NCBI RefSeq assembly: GCF_002943465.1
Contig: NZ_PTQY01000007.1
Location: 186,001 to 250,000, forward strand
Length of the DNA stretch: 64,000 nt
Source of the DNA: Rhodoferax sp. TS-BS-61-7
GTDB taxonomy: Bacteria > Pseudomonadota > Gammaproteobacteria > Burkholderiales > Burkholderiaceae_C
Direction: 5' to 3'
Numbering within the stretch: the stretch's first letter is position 1; each line of letters opens with the position of its first letter. Below are positions 8,614 to 18,932 of the stretch, piece after piece. The notes beneath the pieces were generated by a model. It did no database searches, had not been told where the DNA came from, and saw only the letters and a program-made list of their open reading frames with translations. A program made the position numbers and the translations under genes.

Positions 8614-9362
8614 GCGGGGTTGTCAATGTCGATGAAGGTATGGGCCAGCCCCAGCTGCGCCGCCACGTGGGCCGCCACCGCGGGTGCACCATAACGCTCG
8701 CTGGCGTGGTGGCCGCAGGCGATGTAGGCCACGCCGCATTCGCGCGCGTAGTGGGCCTGGGGTTCGGAAATCTCGCCAGTAATGAAGGCATCGGCGCCGG
8801 CGGCAATCGCGTCTTCAAAGTAACCCTGGGCGCCACCGGTGCACCAGGCAATACGGCGCAGCGGCTGCGTGCCGCCGGGTACCAGGGTGACGGTACGGCC
8901 CAGTGTGGCTTGCACATGGTCTGCCAGCGCCTGCGCCGTGTCCAGCGCCGCTGGCGCAGCGCCCACAAAACCCAGCTGCTGCTCACCAAAACGTGCGTCC
9001 GCCTGCAGGCCCAGCACCCGGCCCAGCTGCGCGTTGTTGCCCAGCTCGGGGTGGGCGTCCAGCGGCAGGTGGTAAGCGAACAGGTTGATGTTGTGTGCCA
9101 GCAGCAAACCCAGGCGCTGGCGCATCCAGCCGGTCACGCGGCCGTCGTGGCCGCGCCAGAACAGGCCATGGTGCACCAGAATGGCATCAGCCTTGGCGGC
9201 AATGGCAGCCTCGATCAGCGCCAGGCTGGCCGTGACGCCCGACACCAGGGTATGCACCTCGGCACGGCCCTCCACCTGCAAGCCGTTGGGGCCGTAGTCT
9301 TTGAAACGCTCGGGTTGCAGCAGCGCGTCCAAGGTGGATAACAAGGTAGTGCGGTCGGTCAT
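8610..9362 (-). CDS. Nif3-like dinuclear metal centre hexameric protein (YbgI family)
   Basis: This 250-residue protein belongs to the NIF3/YbgI family, toroidal hexamers with a dinuclear metal site. The biological role is uncertain, with a GTP cyclohydrolase-like role proposed in some members. Metal-ligand motifs are present: LVHHGLFW near residue 65, AYHLPLDAHPE near 100, and CGHHASERYG near the C-terminus. The ATG at 9362 matches the usual family start (MTDRTTLLSTLD). An upstream in-frame TTG at 9383 overlaps the stop of the preceding gene. The three genes here (Cys-rich protein, Nif3-like, pdxA) form a tight unit. Confidence 0.9.
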   Translation of the reverse strand: MTDRTTLLSTLDALLQPERFKDYGPNGLQVEGRAEVHTLVSGVTASLALIEAAIAAKADAILVHHGLFWRGHDGRVTGWMRQRLGLLLAHNINLFAYHLPLDAHPELGNNAQLGRVLGLQADARFGEQQLGFVGAAPAALDTAQALADHVQATLGRTVTLVPGGTQPLRRIAWCTGGAQGYFEDAIAAGADAFITGEISEPQAHYARECGVAYIACGHHASERYGAPAVAAHVAAQLGLAHTFIDIDNPA

Positions 9363-9379
9363 GGCGGGATACGGGAGGG

Positions 9380-9745
9380 TCAAGACGGCATTGTCGTTGA
9401 GGCGGGCGGCGGTGCCTGGGGCAACAGGTCACTGTCGCAACCCTGCCCTGCGGCCACCCAGCGCCGCGCCAGACGACCCAGCAGCGCGGCAGGCACGGGC
9501 GCCAGCCACCGCAGCCCATGCGGCAGCGCGGCCAACACCACGGCGCGTGGCTCGGTGATGGCACCGCAGCGGTACCGCGCCTGCACCGCATCCCAACGCA
9601 GCGCCTGGCAGGCCCCGCGCCGGCGGCGTGACAACAGCATGCCCACCGGGCACGGCTGGGCCAGGCAACACACGCCGCAGCCATTACAAGGCGCACCTTC
9701 AGGCGGCTTGGGCGGTGCAGCGGGGTGGATGAAGATGGTTTGCAT
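9380..9745 (-). CDS. Small cysteine-rich metal-binding protein (YkgJ-like)
   Basis: A 121-residue protein with an N-terminal cysteine cluster, CNGCGVCCLAQPCPVG, at about residues 19-35. It resembles the CxxCxxCC pattern of the YkgJ family, annotated as putative zinc- or iron-chelating proteins. More cysteines follow (CQALRW, YRCGAI). The rest is Ala/Arg-rich and unremarkable. It lies directly upstream of the Nif3-like metal-centre gene, with which it is probably co-transcribed, and is divergent from htrA. An in-frame TTG two codons upstream is possible, but ATG is preferred. No specific function can be assigned. Confidence 0.72.
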   Translation of the reverse strand: MQTIFIHPAAPPKPPEGAPCNGCGVCCLAQPCPVGMLLSRRRRGACQALRWDAVQARYRCGAITEPRAVVLAALPHGLRWLAPVPAALLGRLARRWVAAGQGCDSDLLPQAPPPASTTMPS

Positions 9746-9843
9746 GGTCAACAGCGCGGTATGGCACTGTAACGCGCAGGCCCGCGCCGCCTACAATTTG
9801 CACTGCGCAGCACGCCTGTGTGCCGCCCCTGCTGGAATTCCCG

Positions 9844-10989
<1,146 letters not shown>

Positions 10990-11013
10990 CCTCTGCCCCC
11001 CCCATCCGGGCAC

Positions 11014-11042
11014 AAAAAAGGCGACCCTCGGGCCGCCTTTTT
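11014..11042 (+). terminator. Rho-independent terminator after htrA
   Basis: An A-run plus GGCG pairs with CGCC plus a run of five Ts, with an inner CCC/GGG extension. It lies 25 bases after the htrA stop. The A-tract on the other side makes it usable in both directions, so it can also end tatC transcripts. Confidence 0.75.
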
Positions 11043-11100
11043 GCTATTATTTTAGGAGCTTCTCGCTCAGTATCTACGCGGGCTAGAGGCCTATTTGACT
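11043..11100 (+). repeat. Interspersed repeat, copy B (between htrA and tatC)
   Basis: Repeat copy with GCTATTATTTTAGGAGCTTC, then TCGCTCAGTAT and GGGCTAGAGGCCTATTTGA. It starts directly at the T-run of the htrA terminator and ends 12 bases before the tatC stop. Its placement between convergent gene ends matches copies A and H. Confidence 0.85.
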
Positions 11101-11111
11101 ACCAAATCGAC

Positions 11112-11906
11112 CTAAGGGGCGTCAGGTGTTGGTGCTTCTTCGGCCGGCGCCTGCGTGTGTTTGATGAAGATCTGCGCCGCCCAGATGCCAATCTCGTACA
11201 AGATGCACATGGGGATGGCCAGCGCCAATTGGGACACCACATCAGGCGGCGTGACAATGGCCGCCACCACAAAGGCCAGCACGATGAAGTAGCTGCGGAA
11301 GGCCTTGAGTTTTTCGATGCTGACGATGCCCATACGCGCCAACACAATCACCACAATCGGCACCTCAAACGCCAGGCCGAAGGCCAGGAACATGGAGAGC
11401 ACAAAGTCCAAGTACGACTCAATGTCGGGCGTGGCGGCAATGCTTTGCGGGGCAAAGCTCTGGATGAACTTGAACACCTGCCCGAACACAAAGAAGTAAC
11501 AAAACGCCACCCCGATGAAAAATAACAGGGTGCTGGACACCACCAGGGGCAACACCAGCTTCTTCTCGTGGCTGTAGAGCCCCGGCGCCACAAAGGCCCA
11601 AACCTGCCACAGCACCACCGGCAGCGCCAGCAAAAACGCGGCCATCAGCATGATCTTGAGCGGCACCAAAAAGGGCGAGATGACCGAGGTGGCAATCAGC
11701 TTGCCACCGGCTGGCAGCGTGGCCACCAGGGGCGCGGCCAGAATGTCATAGAGCGCGGCCGGACCGGGGTACAGCGCCAGCACGGCCAGGGCCACGCCCA
11801 CCGCAATGGCGGCCTTGACCAGGCGGTCGCGCAGCTCCATCAAATGCTGCACAAAGGGCTGTTCGGTGCCGGCAAGCTCGTCTTGCGGATTGTTGTCTGA
11901 TGCCAT
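11112..11906 (-). CDS. tatC: Sec-independent protein translocase TatC
   Basis: TatC is the polytopic receptor that recognises twin-arginine signal peptides and nucleates the Tat pore with TatA and TatB. The 264-residue protein shows six membrane segments and the family signatures HLMELRDRLVKA near residue 20 and a long central region ending in SYFIVLAFVVAAIVTPPDVVSQ. It is the last gene of tatA-tatB-tatC on the minus strand. A client in this window is MsrP, which has a twin-arginine leader. PetA is another possible client. Confidence 0.96.
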   Translation of the reverse strand: MASDNNPQDELAGTEQPFVQHLMELRDRLVKAAIAVGVALAVLALYPGPAALYDILAAPLVATLPAGGKLIATSVISPFLVPLKIMLMAAFLLALPVVLWQVWAFVAPGLYSHEKKLVLPLVVSSTLLFFIGVAFCYFFVFGQVFKFIQSFAPQSIAATPDIESYLDFVLSMFLAFGLAFEVPIVVIVLARMGIVSIEKLKAFRSYFIVLAFVVAAIVTPPDVVSQLALAIPMCILYEIGIWAAQIFIKHTQAPAEEAPTPDAP

Positions 11907-11927
11907 GGGGAAAGGTGGTGGGGCCGC

Positions 11928-12371
11928 TCAGCGCACGCGCGGCGGACGGAAGCGCGCCACACGGGCCGCTCCCGACTGCGCCTTGGTACGCACGCCGTTG
12001 CGGGCCTTGTACCACTGGGGCATGGCACCTTGCTTGAGGCGCCAGTTTTTGTTGGGGTGTTTGTAGCGGGGGGCCTCAGGCTCCAGCGCAGCGTCGGTGG
12101 CGTCGGACCACGATTTCTCGAAGTCGCTGGCCTGCGTCTGGATGGAGTTCTCCACATCGCGGGCGGCACCCTCCACCGTTTCGCGCATTTTCTTGAGCTC
12201 GTCGAGCTCCATGGAGCGGTTGACTTCGGCCTTCACGTCGGCCACGTAACGCTGTGCCTTGCCAAGCAAGGCGCCCACGGTGCGGGCCACTTTGGGCAGC
12301 TTCTCGGGCCCGATGACGATCAACGCCACCGCGCCGATCAGCGCCATCTTCGATATGCCGAGGTCAATCAC
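11928..12371 (-). CDS. tatB: Sec-independent protein translocase TatB
   Basis: TatB is a single-span membrane protein that works with TatC in binding twin-arginine precursors. The 147-residue protein begins [20 protein letters not shown], followed by the amphipathic helix segment [19 protein letters not shown]. The charged C-terminal tail becomes very basic at the end. The GPEKLP hinge identifies it as TatB, whereas TatA next door has FGTKKLK. It sits 11 bp after tatA and 21 bp before tatC. Confidence 0.95.
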   Translation of the reverse strand: MIDLGISKMALIGAVALIVIGPEKLPKVARTVGALLGKAQRYVADVKAEVNRSMELDELKKMRETVEGAARDVENSIQTQASDFEKSWSDATDAALEPEAPRYKHPNKNWRLKQGAMPQWYKARNGVRTKAQSGAARVARFRPPRVR

Positions 12372-12382
12372 GCAGTGCTAAC

Positions 12383-12622
12383 TCAGTTCTTTTGCTTGGC
12401 TTCCACGTCGATCGTGGTTTTTTCAGAGGCGTTGGCCACTTGTTGTGCTAGCGCTGCGGACTTGTCGTCGGCAGCAGAGGCAGAGCCGTCTTTCATGCCG
12501 TCTTTGAAACCCTTGACGGCGCCGCCCAGGTCAGAACCCATGTTCTTGAGCTTCTTGGTGCCGAACACCATGACCACGATCAGCAGAACGATCAACCAGT
12601 GCCAAATAGAAAATGAACCCAT
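12383..12622 (-). CDS. tatA: Sec-independent protein translocase TatA
   Basis: TatA oligomerises to form the passage for folded Tat substrates. The 79-residue protein has one N-terminal membrane helix (about 5-20, [15 protein letters not shown]), the [16 protein letters not shown] hinge and amphipathic helix, and an Ala/Lys-rich tail. It is the first tat gene. The 133 bp upstream, between it and the HIT gene, hold a different repeat-like inverted sequence that may separate transcription units. Confidence 0.95.
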   Translation of the reverse strand: MGSFSIWHWLIVLLIVVMVFGTKKLKNMGSDLGGAVKGFKDGMKDGSASAADDKSAALAQQVANASEKTTIDVEAKQKN

Positions 12623-12683
12623 GATGTACTCCTAACAATTTGTTGAATTCTAGTCGGCGCGCGTAAACACAATTTCCCGCAGG

Positions 12684-12752
12684 GCCGCCCCAAGGGAAAT
12701 TAGCCACCCTTGGGGGGCAGCGACCCGTGTAGCGGCGGAGCGTGGAGGCGCC
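12684..12752. repeat. GC-rich inverted-repeat element between the HIT gene and tatA
   Basis: The arms CCCCAAGGG (12688-12696) and CCCTTGGGG (12707-12715) form a perfect 9-bp stem with a ten-base loop. GGGCAGCGACCC and then GCGGCGGAGCGTGGAGGCGCC follow immediately, a string I recall as frequent between genes in Comamonadaceae. No second copy was noticed in this window. It may act as a terminator or be a repetitive palindromic element. Confidence 0.55.
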
Positions 12753-12755
12753 ATG

Positions 12756-13130
12756 TCACCCACGCAACCAGGGGCGCGGGCCACCCATCACATGGAAGTG
12801 CAGATGGTGCACTTCCTGCCCGCCTTCTGCCCCGGTGTTGGTCACCAGCCGGTAGCCACCATCCGGGTAAGGATTGCAGCCCTGCTCCATCGCCAGCTTG
12901 GGCACCAGGGCCATCATGTGGCCCATCAGCGCCGCGTGCTCGGGGCCCACCTGGGCCATGCTGGGAATGTGCGCCTTGGGGATCAGCAAAAAATGCACCG
13001 GCGCCCAGGGGTGGATGTCGTGGAAGGCATAGACCTGTTCGTCCTCGTACACCGCTTTGGATGGGATCTGCTTGGCAATGATTTTGCAAAAAATGCAGTT
13101 GGCATCGTGGCTTGGCGCGTGTTCACTCAT
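12756..13130 (-). CDS. HIT family protein (histidine triad nucleotide-binding)
   Basis: This 124-residue HIT protein probably hydrolyses AMP-linked or similar nucleotide conjugates. The N-terminal CIFCKII motif and the C-terminal triad HHLHFHVMGG are both intact, as in Hint-type proteins. The ATG at 13130 overlaps the stop of the upstream membrane-protein gene by four bases. Position between hisE and the tat genes is the conserved Burkholderiales arrangement, and the protein is probably made from the his-tat transcript. Confidence 0.93.
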   Translation of the reverse strand: MSEHAPSHDANCIFCKIIAKQIPSKAVYEDEQVYAFHDIHPWAPVHFLLIPKAHIPSMAQVGPEHAALMGHMMALVPKLAMEQGCNPYPDGGYRLVTNTGAEGGQEVHHLHFHVMGGPRPWLRG

Positions 13131-13528
13131 GCACCAATCTCCTGGCCTTTGTTCATGGCGATGAAGCCGGTGACGATGCGGTACAGAAACCACACCGAGA
13201 TGACGGCCCAGGCAATGGCGCCGGGAAAATACAGCAGCAAAAACAGCGGCAAGGTCACCAGGTACAACACGCCGGCGATGACCACCGACCGGATGCGCCA
13301 GCGAAAGTGCGAGGCGTGCCAGGTGCCCGCCGCATCATCGCGCTTGACCATGTCCAGAATCAGCGCCACCAGCAGTAAGGTCACACCAAACTGCCCCCCC
13401 GGAATAAAGGCGCTGACCGCCACAATCAGGTGGAGCACATAGCTGATGGTGCCGATGGTGTTGAGTGACTGCAGTTGCTCAACGCTGACCGGTGCCGGCG
13501 TGTTGGGGGTGGTGAAATCCTGGCTCAT
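13127..13528 (-). CDS. Small DUF4870-like membrane protein
   Basis: A 133-residue protein with an N-terminal Pro/Thr-rich stretch (about 1-20) and several hydrophobic segments at about 25-45, 50-65 and 85-120. The segments separated by a basic loop (KRDDAAGTWHASHFRWRIRS) resemble DUF4870-type integral membrane proteins of unknown function. AAAGGAG lies five bases before the ATG, which fixes the start. It lies 10 bp after hisE and overlaps the HIT start by four bases, so it is translated with its neighbours although no link to histidine synthesis is apparent. Confidence 0.8.
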   Translation of the reverse strand: MSQDFTTPNTPAPVSVEQLQSLNTIGTISYVLHLIVAVSAFIPGGQFGVTLLLVALILDMVKRDDAAGTWHASHFRWRIRSVVIAGVLYLVTLPLFLLLYFPGAIAWAVISVWFLYRIVTGFIAMNKGQEIGA

Positions 13529-13538
13529 AGACACTCCT

Positions 13539-13922
13539 TTAGTGGGAATCGGCTTTGGGCTCTGCCTCACGCGCAAGCACTTTGCGCAGGGCTTTTTCTT
13601 CCAGGCCGCTGGTGCCCACACGGCGCTCCAGCTCGGCAATCACATCGGCCGGCGACAGGCCGTAGTGCGACAAGGCCACCATGCAGTGGAACCACAGGTC
13701 GGCCACTTCGTAAACGATCTTGGTGGCGTCACCGCCGTGGTCCGCGTCCTTGGCGGCCATGACCACCTCGGTAGCTTCCTCGCCAATTTTCTTCAAAAAG
13801 GTATCGGGCCCTTTGTGCAGCAGGCGGGACACATAACTCGCGTCCGGGTCCCCCCCATTGGCGACTTTGCGGCTTTCAATCACGGCAGCCAGTGCGGCGA
13901 GGGAATCTTGAGAAATGGACAT
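13539..13922 (-). CDS. hisE: Phosphoribosyl-ATP pyrophosphatase HisE
   Basis: HisE removes pyrophosphate from phosphoribosyl-ATP, the second step of histidine synthesis. The 127-residue protein has the family's helical MazG-like fold with the metal-binding [12 protein letters not shown] segment near residue 47 and [14 protein letters not shown] near 70. HisE and HisI are separate genes here, unlike the fused enterobacterial HisIE. It ends the his genes of this cluster, 12 bp after hisI. Confidence 0.95.
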   Translation of the reverse strand: MSISQDSLAALAAVIESRKVANGGDPDASYVSRLLHKGPDTFLKKIGEEATEVVMAAKDADHGGDATKIVYEVADLWFHCMVALSHYGLSPADVIAELERRVGTSGLEEKALRKVLAREAEPKADSH

Positions 13923-13934
13923 CTTGCTAGCTCA

Positions 13935-14348
13935 CTATTTATAGATCGACTCGGGATCTTTCAAGACCGGGTCCACCGATTTCCACTCACCATTCTCCAA
14001 CACACTGAAGAAACAGCTGTGACGGCCCGTGTGGCAGGCGATGCCGGGCTCGTGGCCCAGCTGGGTCACCTTGAGCAGGATCACGTCGTTGTCGCAGTCC
14101 ATGCGGATCTCGTGCACGGTTTGCACGTGGCCGGACTCTTCGCCCTTGTACCAAAGCTTGTCGCGCGTGCGGCTGAAGTACACGGCCCGGCCCAGCTCCA
14201 CGGTCTTTTGCAGAGCCTCGCGGTTCATCCAGGCGAACATCAGCACGTCGTTGGTGCCCTGCTCCTGCGCGATCACGGGCACCAGGCCTTTGGAATCCCA
14301 GCGGATGTGTTTGAGCCAACTCACAGGCGGGGTGGGGGTGGGTTCCAT
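13935..14348 (-). CDS. hisI: Phosphoribosyl-AMP cyclohydrolase HisI
   Basis: HisI opens the purine ring of phosphoribosyl-AMP in the third step of histidine synthesis, using zinc. The 137-residue monofunctional protein has the diagnostic stretch [18 protein letters not shown]. Metal ligands lie in [11 protein letters not shown], and the closing cysteine motif is [14 protein letters not shown] 59-bp gap from hisF contains repeat copy C, the only interruption among otherwise overlapping or closely spaced genes from hisC to hisE apart from the hisA-hisH gap. Confidence 0.96.
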   Translation of the reverse strand: MEPTPTPPVSWLKHIRWDSKGLVPVIAQEQGTNDVLMFAWMNREALQKTVELGRAVYFSRTRDKLWYKGEESGHVQTVHEIRMDCDNDVILLKVTQLGHEPGIACHTGRHSCFFSVLENGEWKSVDPVLKDPESIYK

Positions 14349-14350
14349 TT

Positions 14351-14407
14351 GCTACTTAATTCATAGCTGCTCGCGCAGCGTTGATGGGGGCTAGAGGCCT
14401 AAAACGC
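14351..14407 (+). repeat. Interspersed repeat, copy C (between hisI and hisF)
   Basis: Repeat copy with CATAGCTGCTCGCGCAGCG followed by GGGGGCTAGAGGCC. It fills nearly all of the gap between hisF and hisI, inside an operon transcribed in the opposite direction to the consensus reading. It could modulate mRNA stability or differential expression within the his transcript, as intra-operon REP elements do elsewhere. Confidence 0.85.
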
Positions 14408-15187
14408 TTAAATTCGCACCGGGATGCCGCGCTCGGCCATGCGGGCCTTGGCCTGGCCTACGGTGTATTCGCCGTAGTGGAAGATGCTGGCGGCCAGCAC
14501 GGCGTCGGCACCGCCCTGCTGCACGCCATCGGCCAAGTGGTCCAGATTGCCCACGCCGCCAGAGGCGATCACGGGCACGCTGATGGCATCGGCCACGGCG
14601 CGGGTCAGCGCCAGGTCAAAGCCGCTTTTGGTGCCGTCGCGGTCCATGCTGGTGAGCAAAATTTCGCCAGCCCCACGGCGCGCCATTTCGGTGGCCCAGG
14701 CCACGGCGTCCAGGCCGGTGTTTTTGCGACCACCGTGGCTGTACACGTCCCAGCCGGCACCGCGGGTGGCGGCGTCTTCTTCGGAGCGGCGTTTGGCATC
14801 AATGGCCACCACGATGGCCTGAGAACCGTATTTCAGCGATGCGTCTTCAATCACTTGCGGATTGGCCAGCGCCGCGGAATTGAAACTCACCTTGTCGGCG
14901 CCTGCGTTGAGCAGGCGGCGCACGTCTTCCACTATGCGCACGCCACCACCCACCGTGAGCGGGATGAAGACCTGGCTGGCCACGGCTTCGATGATGTGCA
15001 GGATCAGGTCGCGCCCATCGCTGGTGGCCGTGATGTCCAGAAACGTGAGTTCGTCGGCGCCTTGGTCGTTGTAGCGCGCGGCGATTTCTACCGGGTCACC
15101 GGCGTCGCGCAGCTCGACGAAATTGACACCCTTCACGACGCGACCACCGGTCACGTCCAGGCAAGGAATGATGCGTTTGGCGAGCAT
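14408..15187 (-). CDS. hisF: Imidazole glycerol phosphate synthase, cyclase subunit HisF
   Basis: HisF uses ammonia from HisH to form imidazole glycerol phosphate and AICAR. The 259-residue TIM barrel has the catalytic aspartates in [10 protein letters not shown] (near residue 11) and [10 protein letters not shown] (near 130). Phosphate-binding GG motifs are visible too, for example [11 protein letters not shown] and [11 protein letters not shown]. Its ATG overlaps the hisA stop by one base. It pairs with hisH, encoded two genes upstream. Confidence 0.97.
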   Translation of the reverse strand: MLAKRIIPCLDVTGGRVVKGVNFVELRDAGDPVEIAARYNDQGADELTFLDITATSDGRDLILHIIEAVASQVFIPLTVGGGVRIVEDVRRLLNAGADKVSFNSAALANPQVIEDASLKYGSQAIVVAIDAKRRSEEDAATRGAGWDVYSHGGRKNTGLDAVAWATEMARRGAGEILLTSMDRDGTKSGFDLALTRAVADAISVPVIASGGVGNLDHLADGVQQGGADAVLAASIFHYGEYTVGQAKARMAERGIPVRI

Positions 15188-15927
15188 CAGCCGTTGAGCT
15201 CGTCGGCGCGGGTCTGTGCAGCAGCAAAGTCCAGGTCGCCGCTGTAGATGGCTCGGCCGCAGATCACACCTTCCACGCCTTCACTTTCCACTTCGCACAG
15301 GGCTTCGATGTCGGCCATGTTGGACAGGCCGCCGGAGGCGATGACGGGGATGGTCAGGGCCTGGGCCAGCTTGACGGTGGCGTCGATGTTGATGCCGGAC
15401 AGCATGCCGTCGCGGCCAATGTCGGTGTAGATGATGCCTTCGACGCCGTAGTCTTCAAACTTTTTGCCCAAGTCCACCACGTCGTGGCGGGTGAGCTTGC
15501 TCCAGCCGTCGGTAGCGACCTTGCCGTCGCGTGCGTCCAGGCCCACGATGATGTGGCCGCCAAACGCGGTGCAGGCGTCCTGCAAAAAACCGGGGTTCTT
15601 GACGGCCGCAGTGCCAATGATGACGTAGCGCAGGCCGGCGTCCAGGTAACGTTCAATCGTGTCCAGGTCGCGGATACCGCCGCCCAGTTGCACGTCGATC
15701 TCGTTGCCCACTTCCTTCAGGATCTTGCGGATCGCCATCTCGTTTTTGGGATGGCCGGCAAAGGCGCCATTCAGATCGACCAGGTGCAGACGTCTCGCAC
15801 CCTTGTCCACCCAGCTGCGGGCCATGACCGCGGGGTCTTCGCCAAACGTGGTGGATTGGTCCATATCGCCTTGTTTGAGGCGTACACAGTGGCCGTCTTT
15901 GAGGTCAATCGCAGGAATTAAAAGCAT
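15187..15927 (-). CDS. hisA: ProFAR isomerase HisA
   Basis: HisA catalyses the Amadori rearrangement of ProFAR to PRFAR. The 246-residue TIM barrel, homologous to HisF, has the catalytic Asp in [18 protein letters not shown] (near residue 8) and a second in [17 protein letters not shown] (near 130). It follows hisH after a 68-bp gap in which no repeat or hairpin was seen, and overlaps hisF by one base. Confidence 0.97.
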   Translation of the reverse strand: MLLIPAIDLKDGHCVRLKQGDMDQSTTFGEDPAVMARSWVDKGARRLHLVDLNGAFAGHPKNEMAIRKILKEVGNEIDVQLGGGIRDLDTIERYLDAGLRYVIIGTAAVKNPGFLQDACTAFGGHIIVGLDARDGKVATDGWSKLTRHDVVDLGKKFEDYGVEGIIYTDIGRDGMLSGINIDATVKLAQALTIPVIASGGLSNMADIEALCEVESEGVEGVICGRAIYSGDLDFAAAQTRADELNG

Positions 15928-15995
15928 GGTGCTTCAGGGTTGGAGGGAAAAGAGAGTCGCGTTGCCAGATGCAGAAGTGCGGCAAGGATAAAGAT

Positions 15996-16655
15996 TCAAG
16001 GATTCCAGTGCAGGAAGTTACGGTAGAGGGCCAAGCCATGCTCGGCGCTTTTTTCAGGGTGGAACTGGGTTGCGAAAATATTATCGCGTGCAATCGCCGC
16101 TGAGAAGCGCTGGCCATAGTCCGTCTCGCCTACGCTGTGGCGCGCATCAGACGGTTGGGCGTAGTAACTGTGTACAAAGTAGAAGTAGCTGCCATCGGGC
16201 ACCTCGCCCCACACCGGGTGCCTGGGCGCGCCGGCATGGCTGGTCTGCCAGACCTGGTTCCAGCCCATTTGGGGCACCTTGAAGCGGCTGCCGTCGGGCT
16301 GGATCTGCCCAGCCAGCTCGAATTTCACCACCTTGCCGGGAATCAGACCCAGACTGGCGGTGCTCTGCTCATCGCTGTGGTCCAGCAGCATCTGCATGCC
16401 CACGCACACGCCCATGAGCGGCTTGTGGGCAGCGGCGTGCATCACGGCATCAAACATGCCCGAGTCGTGCAACTCGCGCATGCAGTCGCGCATGGCGCCC
16501 TGGCCCGGCAGCACCACGCGTTCGGCGTCCATCACCTCTTGCGCGGTGCGGGCCCAGACCACGTCTACGCCGGCGTCGGCAGCCACGTGCATCACCGCCT
16601 GGGTGACCGAACGCAGGTTGCCCATGCCGTAGTCCACCACCGCCACTTTTTTCAT
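15996..16655 (-). CDS. hisH: Imidazole glycerol phosphate synthase, glutaminase subunit HisH
   Basis: HisH hydrolyses glutamine and channels ammonia to HisF. The 219-residue class I amidotransferase has the nucleophile elbow [13 protein letters not shown] (Cys near residue 83) and the His-Glu pair in [12 protein letters not shown] near the C-terminus. The oxyanion-loop [11 protein letters not shown] is present near residue 49. Its ATG overlaps the hisB stop by one base, so translation is coupled. Confidence 0.97.
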   Translation of the reverse strand: MKKVAVVDYGMGNLRSVTQAVMHVAADAGVDVVWARTAQEVMDAERVVLPGQGAMRDCMRELHDSGMFDAVMHAAAHKPLMGVCVGMQMLLDHSDEQSTASLGLIPGKVVKFELAGQIQPDGSRFKVPQMGWNQVWQTSHAGAPRHPVWGEVPDGSYFYFVHSYYAQPSDARHSVGETDYGQRFSAAIARDNIFATQFHPEKSAEHGLALYRNFLHWNP

Positions 16656-17287
16656 TACAGCGAACCCTTGGTGGAAGGAATCATGCCCAGGGCGCGCGGG
16701 TCGAACTCGATGGCAGCGCGCAGCGCGCGGGCAAAGGCCTTGAACACGGTCTCGGCCTGGTGGTGGGCGTTTTCGCCCTTGAGGTTGTCGATGTGCAGGG
16801 TGACAAAGGCGTGGTTCACAAAACCCTGGAAGAACTCGTGGGTGAGCTGCGTGTCAAACGCGCCGATCATGCCGCTCTTGAACGGCACATTCATCTCCAG
16901 CCCGGGGCGCCCCGAGAAGTCGATCACCACGCGGCTCAGCGCCTCGTCCAGCGGCACATAGGCGTGGCCATAGCGGCGGATGCCCTTTTTGTCGCCAATG
17001 GCCTGGTGAAAGGCCTGGCCCAGCGTGATGCCCACGTCTTCCACCGTATGGTGGCCGTCGATGTGCAGGTCGCCATCGGCCTCGATGTCGAGGTCGATCA
17101 TGCCGTGGCGGGCGATCTGGTCCAGCATGTGGTCGAAGAAGCCAATCCCGGTAGACAGGCGGCTCACGCCGGTGCCGTCCAGGTTGACGCGGACCTTGAT
17201 TTTGGTCTCGGCGGTGTTGCGCGACACCTCGGCAATGCGGGGCGCGTAGGTCTGGGGCACTTCGGTGATGGGGTAGTTGGTAGTCAT
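16655..17287 (-). CDS. hisB: Imidazoleglycerol-phosphate dehydratase HisB (monofunctional)
   Basis: HisB dehydrates imidazole glycerol phosphate to imidazole acetol phosphate. The 210-residue protein is the short, dehydratase-only form. The phosphatase domain of enterobacterial HisB is absent, so histidinol phosphatase must be encoded elsewhere. Metal-binding motifs are intact: [28 protein letters not shown] and the C-terminal [15 protein letters not shown]. It overlaps the hisC stop by four bases. Confidence 0.97.
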   Translation of the reverse strand: MTTNYPITEVPQTYAPRIAEVSRNTAETKIKVRVNLDGTGVSRLSTGIGFFDHMLDQIARHGMIDLDIEADGDLHIDGHHTVEDVGITLGQAFHQAIGDKKGIRRYGHAYVPLDEALSRVVIDFSGRPGLEMNVPFKSGMIGAFDTQLTHEFFQGFVNHAFVTLHIDNLKGENAHHQAETVFKAFARALRAAIEFDPRALGMIPSTKGSL

Positions 17288-18444
17288 AGGGATTCCTGCA
17301 GGGCTTTCAACATCCGGGTGTTTTCATCGGAGGTGCCGACGGTAAGGCGCAGACATTGGGCCAGCAATGGGTGCATTTTAGAAACGTTCTTGACCAGAAC
17401 GCCGCGCGCCTTGAGGCCATCGAACACTTTTTGTGCCCCATCCACCCCAGACGCACCCTCACCGGTGATGCGAACCAGCACCATATTGGCGTCGCTGTTC
17501 CAGGCCTTGACGCCTGGCAGCGCCCGCAATGCTCCTAAAAGCGTAGCGCGTTGCGCACAGATGTCGCGGGCTTGGGCCGCAAAAGCCTCTTGGTGTTCGA
17601 GCGCAAACAGTGCGCACTCGTAGTTCAGCACGCTGATGTTGTAGGGCGGGCGCACCTTGTCCACCTGGGCGATGAGCGTCTGGGGGCCCACCATGTAGCC
17701 AATGCGCACGCCAGCCAGGCCAAACTTGCTCATGGTGCGCATCAGCAGCACGTGGGCATTGGCAGCCGGGTTAGCGCGGATCACGTCCAGGTAGGTGCGG
17801 CTGGAAAACGGCTGGTAGGCCTCGTCAATGGCCACGATGCTGCCCGCCGCCTGGGCCGCGGCCACCACACGCACCATGTCGGCTTCGGCCCACAGGTTGG
17901 CCGTAGGGTTGTTAGGGTAGGCCAGGTAGACGATGGCCGGCTGGTGGGTTGCTATGGCCTGCACCATGGCCGGCACGTCCAGCTCAAAGTCGGCCGTGAG
18001 TGGCACACCCACAAAGCTCAGCCCCTGCAATTGCGCGCTCATGGCGTACATCACAAAACCCGGCAGCGGCGCCAGGATGGCGGGTTTGGGCTGACCGGAC
18101 GCCACGGGCACGTCACAAGCCATCGCCAGCAGGCTGATGAGCTCGTCCGAGCCGTTGCCCAGCATGATGTCAAAACCCTCGGGCATGCCCGCATAGGCGG
18201 CCAGCGCCTGGCGCAGGTCGTTCACGCGGCCATCGGGGTAGCGGTTCAGCGCCAGCGCACCCAGGCGCTTGCCCAACGCCTCCTGCAGCTCCGCGGGCAG
18301 GCGGTGCGGGTTCTCCATGGCGTCCAGCTTGACCATACCCTTGGAATCCTGGATTGCGTAGGCGTGCATGCCCAACACGTCCTGGCGGATGCGGCGCTGG
18401 ATCAACGCGCTCACGGTGCTGTCGGTGGAGGTAGTAGCGGTCAT
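17284..18444 (-). CDS. hisC: Histidinol-phosphate aminotransferase HisC
   Basis: This PLP enzyme transaminates imidazole acetol phosphate with glutamate. The 386-residue fold-type I aminotransferase has the Schiff-base lysine in [18 protein letters not shown] and substrate motifs [20 protein letters not shown] and IDEAYQPFS. In the usual gene order it would follow hisD directly. Here a 3-kb island separates them, and the upstream neighbour is a PIN toxin gene ending 23 bp before the hisC start. Its promoter may therefore be internal to, or shared with, that toxin-antitoxin unit. Confidence 0.96.
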   Translation of the reverse strand: MTATTSTDSTVSALIQRRIRQDVLGMHAYAIQDSKGMVKLDAMENPHRLPAELQEALGKRLGALALNRYPDGRVNDLRQALAAYAGMPEGFDIMLGNGSDELISLLAMACDVPVASGQPKPAILAPLPGFVMYAMSAQLQGLSFVGVPLTADFELDVPAMVQAIATHQPAIVYLAYPNNPTANLWAEADMVRVVAAAQAAGSIVAIDEAYQPFSSRTYLDVIRANPAANAHVLLMRTMSKFGLAGVRIGYMVGPQTLIAQVDKVRPPYNISVLNYECALFALEHQEAFAAQARDICAQRATLLGALRALPGVKAWNSDANMVLVRITGEGASGVDGAQKVFDGLKARGVLVKNVSKMHPLLAQCLRLTVGTSDENTRMLKALQESL

Positions 18445-18467
18445 GCGGGGACTTTCAAAGCTAAAAA

Positions 18468-18932
18468 CTAGTCGGCTAGCGCCACGTCGGCGGGCGTGGC
18501 TTGCAGAGGGCCGAGGATGGTGACGCCGTCAATCTGCTGGCCGTGCTGCAGGTCCAGCGAAAGCACGTGGGTGGCGCCGCTTTGCGCGGCGGCGGCCACG
18601 ATCAGCGCGTCCCAGTACGGCAGGCCAAAACGTGCCTCCACGCCCCAGGCGGTTTCCACGGTCTGGTGGTCAATCTGCCAGGGCTGCCAGAGCTGGTAGC
18701 GGCGCAGCTTAGCGCGCGCATCACCCTGCGGCATGGCGAAGTGCTGGGTGGCGCCCACGTAGTAGGCGTTCAGCACCTGGGTGCTGACCCGCCCGGCACG
18801 CCGCTGCCACAGAGCCTGCAGCCAGTCACGGACACGGGCCTGGCGGGTGGCATCAAACGCGTCGTCCGCGGCCAACAGCACATTCGTATCGACAAAAACA
18901 ATGGCGCCAGAGGTGTCGAGCGGGCTAGCCAT
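18468..18932 (-). CDS. PIN-domain RNase toxin (VapC-like)
   Basis: A 154-residue PIN-domain protein, probably the ribonuclease toxin of a VapBC-type pair. The N-terminal acidic motif FVDTNVLLAADD carries the first conserved Asp (residue 15). A second acidic cluster lies near YWDALIVAAAAQSGA, followed by LSLDLQHGQQIDGV, where the last active-site Asp is expected. The ATG overlaps the end of the antitoxin gene by eight bases. It lies in the island that splits the his operon, in the same orientation as the his genes and only 23 bp upstream of hisC. Confidence 0.87.
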   Translation of the reverse strand: MASPLDTSGAIVFVDTNVLLAADDAFDATRQARVRDWLQALWQRRAGRVSTQVLNAYYVGATQHFAMPQGDARAKLRRYQLWQPWQIDHQTVETAWGVEARFGLPYWDALIVAAAAQSGATHVLSLDLQHGQQIDGVTILGPLQATPADVALAD

